A stretch of 12,144 bases of DNA, taken from NCBI GenBank assembly GCA_019309245.1, contig JAFDGP010000100.1:1-12144 (forward strand). The letters run 5' to 3'. Source of the DNA: Deltaproteobacteria bacterium (GTDB lineage: Bacteria; Desulfobacterota; Desulfobacteria; Desulfobacterales; C00003060). Made by a program: the position numbers and the translations under genes. Shown here piece by piece: positions 9,784 to 12,144 of this stretch. Each line of letters opens with the position of its first letter. Position 1 is the stretch's first letter. A model generated the notes under the pieces. The model did not search any database and was not told the origin of the DNA. It saw only the letters and a list, made by a program, of their open reading frames with translations.

Positions 9784-11931
9784 ATGGGAGAATTGCTTGA
9801 TCTTGCGCACCATGACCACGAATCATTATCACAGCGGGTGCCGGTGGTTCCTGTGAGCGCCGAGACCACGGATATGGCCCTTTTCGTCCATACATCGCAA
9901 GAGGCCATTGACGGCTGGGACCGGGCCAAAATCGTCAATGCCCTGATCCGGGAGGCCGGGGTGGGCCCGTCTGTGGCCGAGGCCATCAGCCTGGAGGTTC
10001 AGGATATGATTGTGGCTTCGGGCATTTCTACGGTGACCGCCCCGCTGATCCGGGAATTGGTGGACGCCAAGCTCATTGAGCGGGGCATGGAAGAGGCCAG
10101 GAAGCGGCATACCCGCCTGGGAGTCCCGCTTTTTGATGCCGAACAGATCATCATGCACCCCAACAAGGAAAACGCCAACGTGCCTCACGGGCCTGAGGCG
10201 ACGAACCTGACGCTGGCGGAAAGCATCAAAAAGGAATACGCCCTTCTGAACGTATTTCCGTCCCGGGTGGCCGAGGCGCACATGCTCGGGGCGATTCATT
10301 TGCATGACCTGGGCTTTATCGATCGGCCATATTGTTCGGGACAATCGTTGGAGTACCTCAAACGTTTCGGCCTGAACTTGCCGCATTCCCTGGCCATGGC
10401 AAAACCCGCCAGGCATGCGGAGGTCCTCCTGGCCCACATGGTTAAGTTTGCAGCCGCGCTCCAGAGCAACTTTGCCGGGGCCATCGGCTGGGATGCGGTG
10501 AATTTGTTTTTTGCGCCTTACCTGGAGGATCTTGATGACCGGAGTGTCAAGCAACTGGCGCAAATGCTGATCTTTGAGTTCTCTCAGCAGGCCGTAGCCC
10601 GGGGCGGCCAGGCGATCTTTACGGACATTAACCTGTATTGGGAGGTGCCGAGGCACTTCGAGTCTGTTCCGGCCATCGGCCCCGGGGGGATGTATACGGG
10701 CAAGACCTACGGCGATTACGAAAAAGAGGCGCAGCGGTTCGTGTGGAAGCTCTTTGAGGTGTACAAGGAAGGTGACGGGGCCGGTCGGCCGTTTTTCTTT
10801 CCAAAACCCCTGGTTCACATCACGGAAAAGTTCTTCAGAACCCCGGGCCACGAAGCCTTTTTGAACCTGATCTGTGACGTGGCGGCAGACAAGGGCAACA
10901 CGTATTTTGTCTTCGACCGGGGAAGTACGGCTAAAATTTCCGAGTGTTGCCGCTTGAGTTTCAAGCTGGACCAATCCGACCTTGAAGACGCCCGGGAGCC
11001 CTGGAAGATGCGCTACTGCGCACTTCAAAACGTGACCCTGAACCTGCCCAGGCTGGCCTACGAGGCGCACGGCGACGATGCCGGGCTGTTTTCCAGGCTG
11101 AACAATTTGATGGAAGTCGCCGCAGAGGCCCATCTGGCCAAGAAGCGCTTCATTGAGCGGTTGCTTTCTCATAAGGACACCGGGCCGTTGAGCCTTCTCA
11201 ATATGGACCTGGACGGCACCCAGTATCTGAGGATGCACCGGGCGACCTTCCTGCTCGGCATGGTGGGGCTCAACGAACTGATCCAGTCTCACACGGGCCG
11301 TGAAATGCACGAATCTCCGGAATCAGTTAAGTTTGGCCTTAAGGTGATCGCGCACATGAAACTGCTGGCCGATCAGCTCAGCCGCCGTTACAAGATGCGC
11401 TTCGTACTGGAACAGACCCCGGCGGAAAGCACGGCCTACCGTTTTGCCAAGCTGGACCTGAAACACTTTCCCGGGGTGGCATCACGGGTGGTCAAAGGGG
11501 CACGGGACCTCGGAGAGGTGTATTATACGAACTCCACCCTGTTTAACGTCGGGGCTCCGGTCAACCCGGTTGAGCGGGTGACCCTTGAGGGGCGGTTTCA
11601 TCCCCTGATCGAGGCGGGGGCCTTGACCCACGTGTGGCTCGGGGAATCCCGGCCCCCTGCGGCTTCTTTGGCGGATTTTGTGGTCAAGACGTTCAAACGG
11701 TCCAAGAATGATCAAATCGCCTTTTCCCCGGAGTTTACCAGTTGCAAGATTTGCGGCCGCGTGACGCGCGGCCTTCGTGATGCGTGTTCGTTTTGTGGCA
11801 GTCCGGAAGTGGATGGAATCACACGGATTACCGGATACTTCACCACGATTTCCGGTTGGAATAAGGGAAAAGTCGGGGAACTCAAGGACCGGTATCGCAA
11901 CCCGGGACAGTTTAAGGAGACGTGCCTTTAA
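9784..11931 (+). CDS. nrdD: Anaerobic (class III) ribonucleoside-triphosphate reductase
   Basis: This oxygen-sensitive glycyl-radical enzyme reduces ribonucleoside triphosphates to deoxyribonucleotides. Of its 715 residues, the first 30 or so are an unassigned extension and about 31-115 form an ATP-cone (with WDRAKIVNAL), the dATP/ATP activity switch. The barrel domain follows, with candidate thiyl-radical cysteines C388/C389 in ECCRLSF and the late EQTPAES segment (543-549). The C-terminus has the zinc site C654-x2-C657 and C668-x2-C671 and the glycyl-radical motif RITGYF with G684. The start is well set by GGAGGG at 9771-9776, seven bases before ATG. Two NrdR-like operators overlap its promoter. 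The activase NrdG, needed to create the radical, is not in the window and may follow the palindromic element downstream. The reductant subtype (formate or thioredoxin/glutaredoxin) cannot be settled by eye. Confidence 0.96.
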   Translation: MGELLDLAHHDHESLSQRVPVVPVSAETTDMALFVHTSQEAIDGWDRAKIVNALIREAGVGPSVAEAISLEVQDMIVASGISTVTAPLIRELVDAKLIERGMEEARKRHTRLGVPLFDAEQIIMHPNKENANVPHGPEATNLTLAESIKKEYALLNVFPSRVAEAHMLGAIHLHDLGFIDRPYCSGQSLEYLKRFGLNLPHSLAMAKPARHAEVLLAHMVKFAAALQSNFAGAIGWDAVNLFFAPYLEDLDDRSVKQLAQMLIFEFSQQAVARGGQAIFTDINLYWEVPRHFESVPAIGPGGMYTGKTYGDYEKEAQRFVWKLFEVYKEGDGAGRPFFFPKPLVHITEKFFRTPGHEAFLNLICDVAADKGNTYFVFDRGSTAKISECCRLSFKLDQSDLEDAREPWKMRYCALQNVTLNLPRLAYEAHGDDAGLFSRLNNLMEVAAEAHLAKKRFIERLLSHKDTGPLSLLNMDLDGTQYLRMHRATFLLGMVGLNELIQSHTGREMHESPESVKFGLKVIAHMKLLADQLSRRYKMRFVLEQTPAESTAYRFAKLDLKHFPGVASRVVKGARDLGEVYYTNSTLFNVGAPVNPVERVTLEGRFHPLIEAGALTHVWLGESRPPAASLADFVVKTFKRSKNDQIAFSPEFTSCKICGRVTRGLRDACSFCGSPEVDGITRITGYFTTISGWNKGKVGELKDRYRNPGQFKETCL

Positions 11932-11937
11932 CTTGTT

Positions 11938-12144
11938 TCCATCCATAAATGGCCCTTTTTCCTCTGAGCGGCGTTCTCCGCGGGTTTCCGCCTGCGACGT
12001 ACGCAAAGACCGCATCGGCGGAAATCCTTATGCGGCCTTGCTCAGAGAAAAAACTGCTCATTTATGAATTGGTCCGCCTGAGGCGGAACGTCGTTGCCCG
12101 TCAATTTTTTCCCATTCGTGGATGGGCACTAACTTATGGATGGA
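11938..12144. repeat. Nested palindromic, MITE-like element (right end may lie beyond window)
   Basis: The ends are inverted repeats: TCCATCCATAA (11938-11948) and TTATGGATGGA (12134-12144). Within them lies a second imperfect palindrome with arms 11944-11969 and 12040-12066: CATAAATG/CATTTATG, T5/A5 and CTCTGAGC/GCTCAGAG all pair. This encloses TTTCCGCC/GGCGGAAA (11985-11992 and 12017-12024). Further right are the perfect palindrome TCCGCCTGAGGCGGA (12073-12087) and CCCAT/ATGGG (12111-12115 and 12122-12126). No protein is encoded. It starts six bases after the nrdD stop, so it could also act as that gene's 3' structure. The right terminal repeat reaches the last base, so the true end is uncertain. 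Confidence 0.55.

Noticed and set aside
9409..9819. 136-codon - strand and 85-codon + strand frames in the purQ-nrdD spacer
   Set aside because: They run across the nrdD promoter and operators, lack ribosome binding sites and have no recognisable domain.
9829..11310. 493-codon open frame on the - strand opposite nrdD
   Set aside because: It mirrors the nrdD coding bias; nrdD has clear catalytic motifs and the reverse frame has none.
12126..12144. Possible integron attC half-site near ACTAAC
   Set aside because: The flanking core-site pattern and matching partner on the other side are absent.

Overview
The window comes from an anaerobic, chemotactic bacterium of moderately high GC. The gene set suggests a Desulfobacterota-type (deltaproteobacterial) organism: a CheX-type chemotaxis phosphatase, a large BarA/GacS-type tripartite hybrid kinase, a sigma-54-like promoter and an oxygen-sensitive class III ribonucleotide reductase. 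The lineage is inferred from gene content only; no rRNA or other phylogenetic marker is present. All genes lie on the + strand.

Layout. (1) 2-1772: the tail of a chemotaxis cluster, with a CheW-domain protein cut by the left edge, a CheX-family protein and a small Nudix hydrolase in tight succession. (2) 1773-5292: a 230-base spacer with a strong sigma-54-type promoter and a structured leader, then a 1095-residue membrane hybrid histidine kinase (periplasmic sensor, HAMP, HisKA, HATPase, REC, REC, Hpt). (3) 5405-9205: a purine operon, purL then purQ, overlapping by ATGA. It is driven by a promoter so close to the purL ATG that the mRNA may be leaderless. PurL is the large type without its glutaminase domain, which PurQ supplies in trans. 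(4) 9206-9783: a 578-base spacer with a CGAAAGCA-type inverted repeat and, just upstream of nrdD, a sigma-70-type promoter overlapped by two NrdR-box-like palindromes exactly 32 bp apart. (5) 9784-11931: nrdD, anaerobic ribonucleoside-triphosphate reductase. (6) 11938-12144: a nested palindromic, MITE-like element that begins six bases after nrdD and runs to the window edge.

The first half is signal transduction: receptor-array coupling, CheY-P dephosphorylation, and a multistep phosphorelay whose response regulator is not in the window. The second half is nucleotide supply: the fourth step of purine synthesis and anaerobic deoxyribonucleotide production. No phage, CRISPR, toxin-antitoxin or defence genes were seen, and no wholly new system is evident. 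The most unusual points are an apparent precise in-frame loss of about 25 residues at the PurQ N-terminus, the NrdR operator pair, the sigma-54 promoter with a long leader, the probable leaderless purL start and the palindromic element after nrdD.
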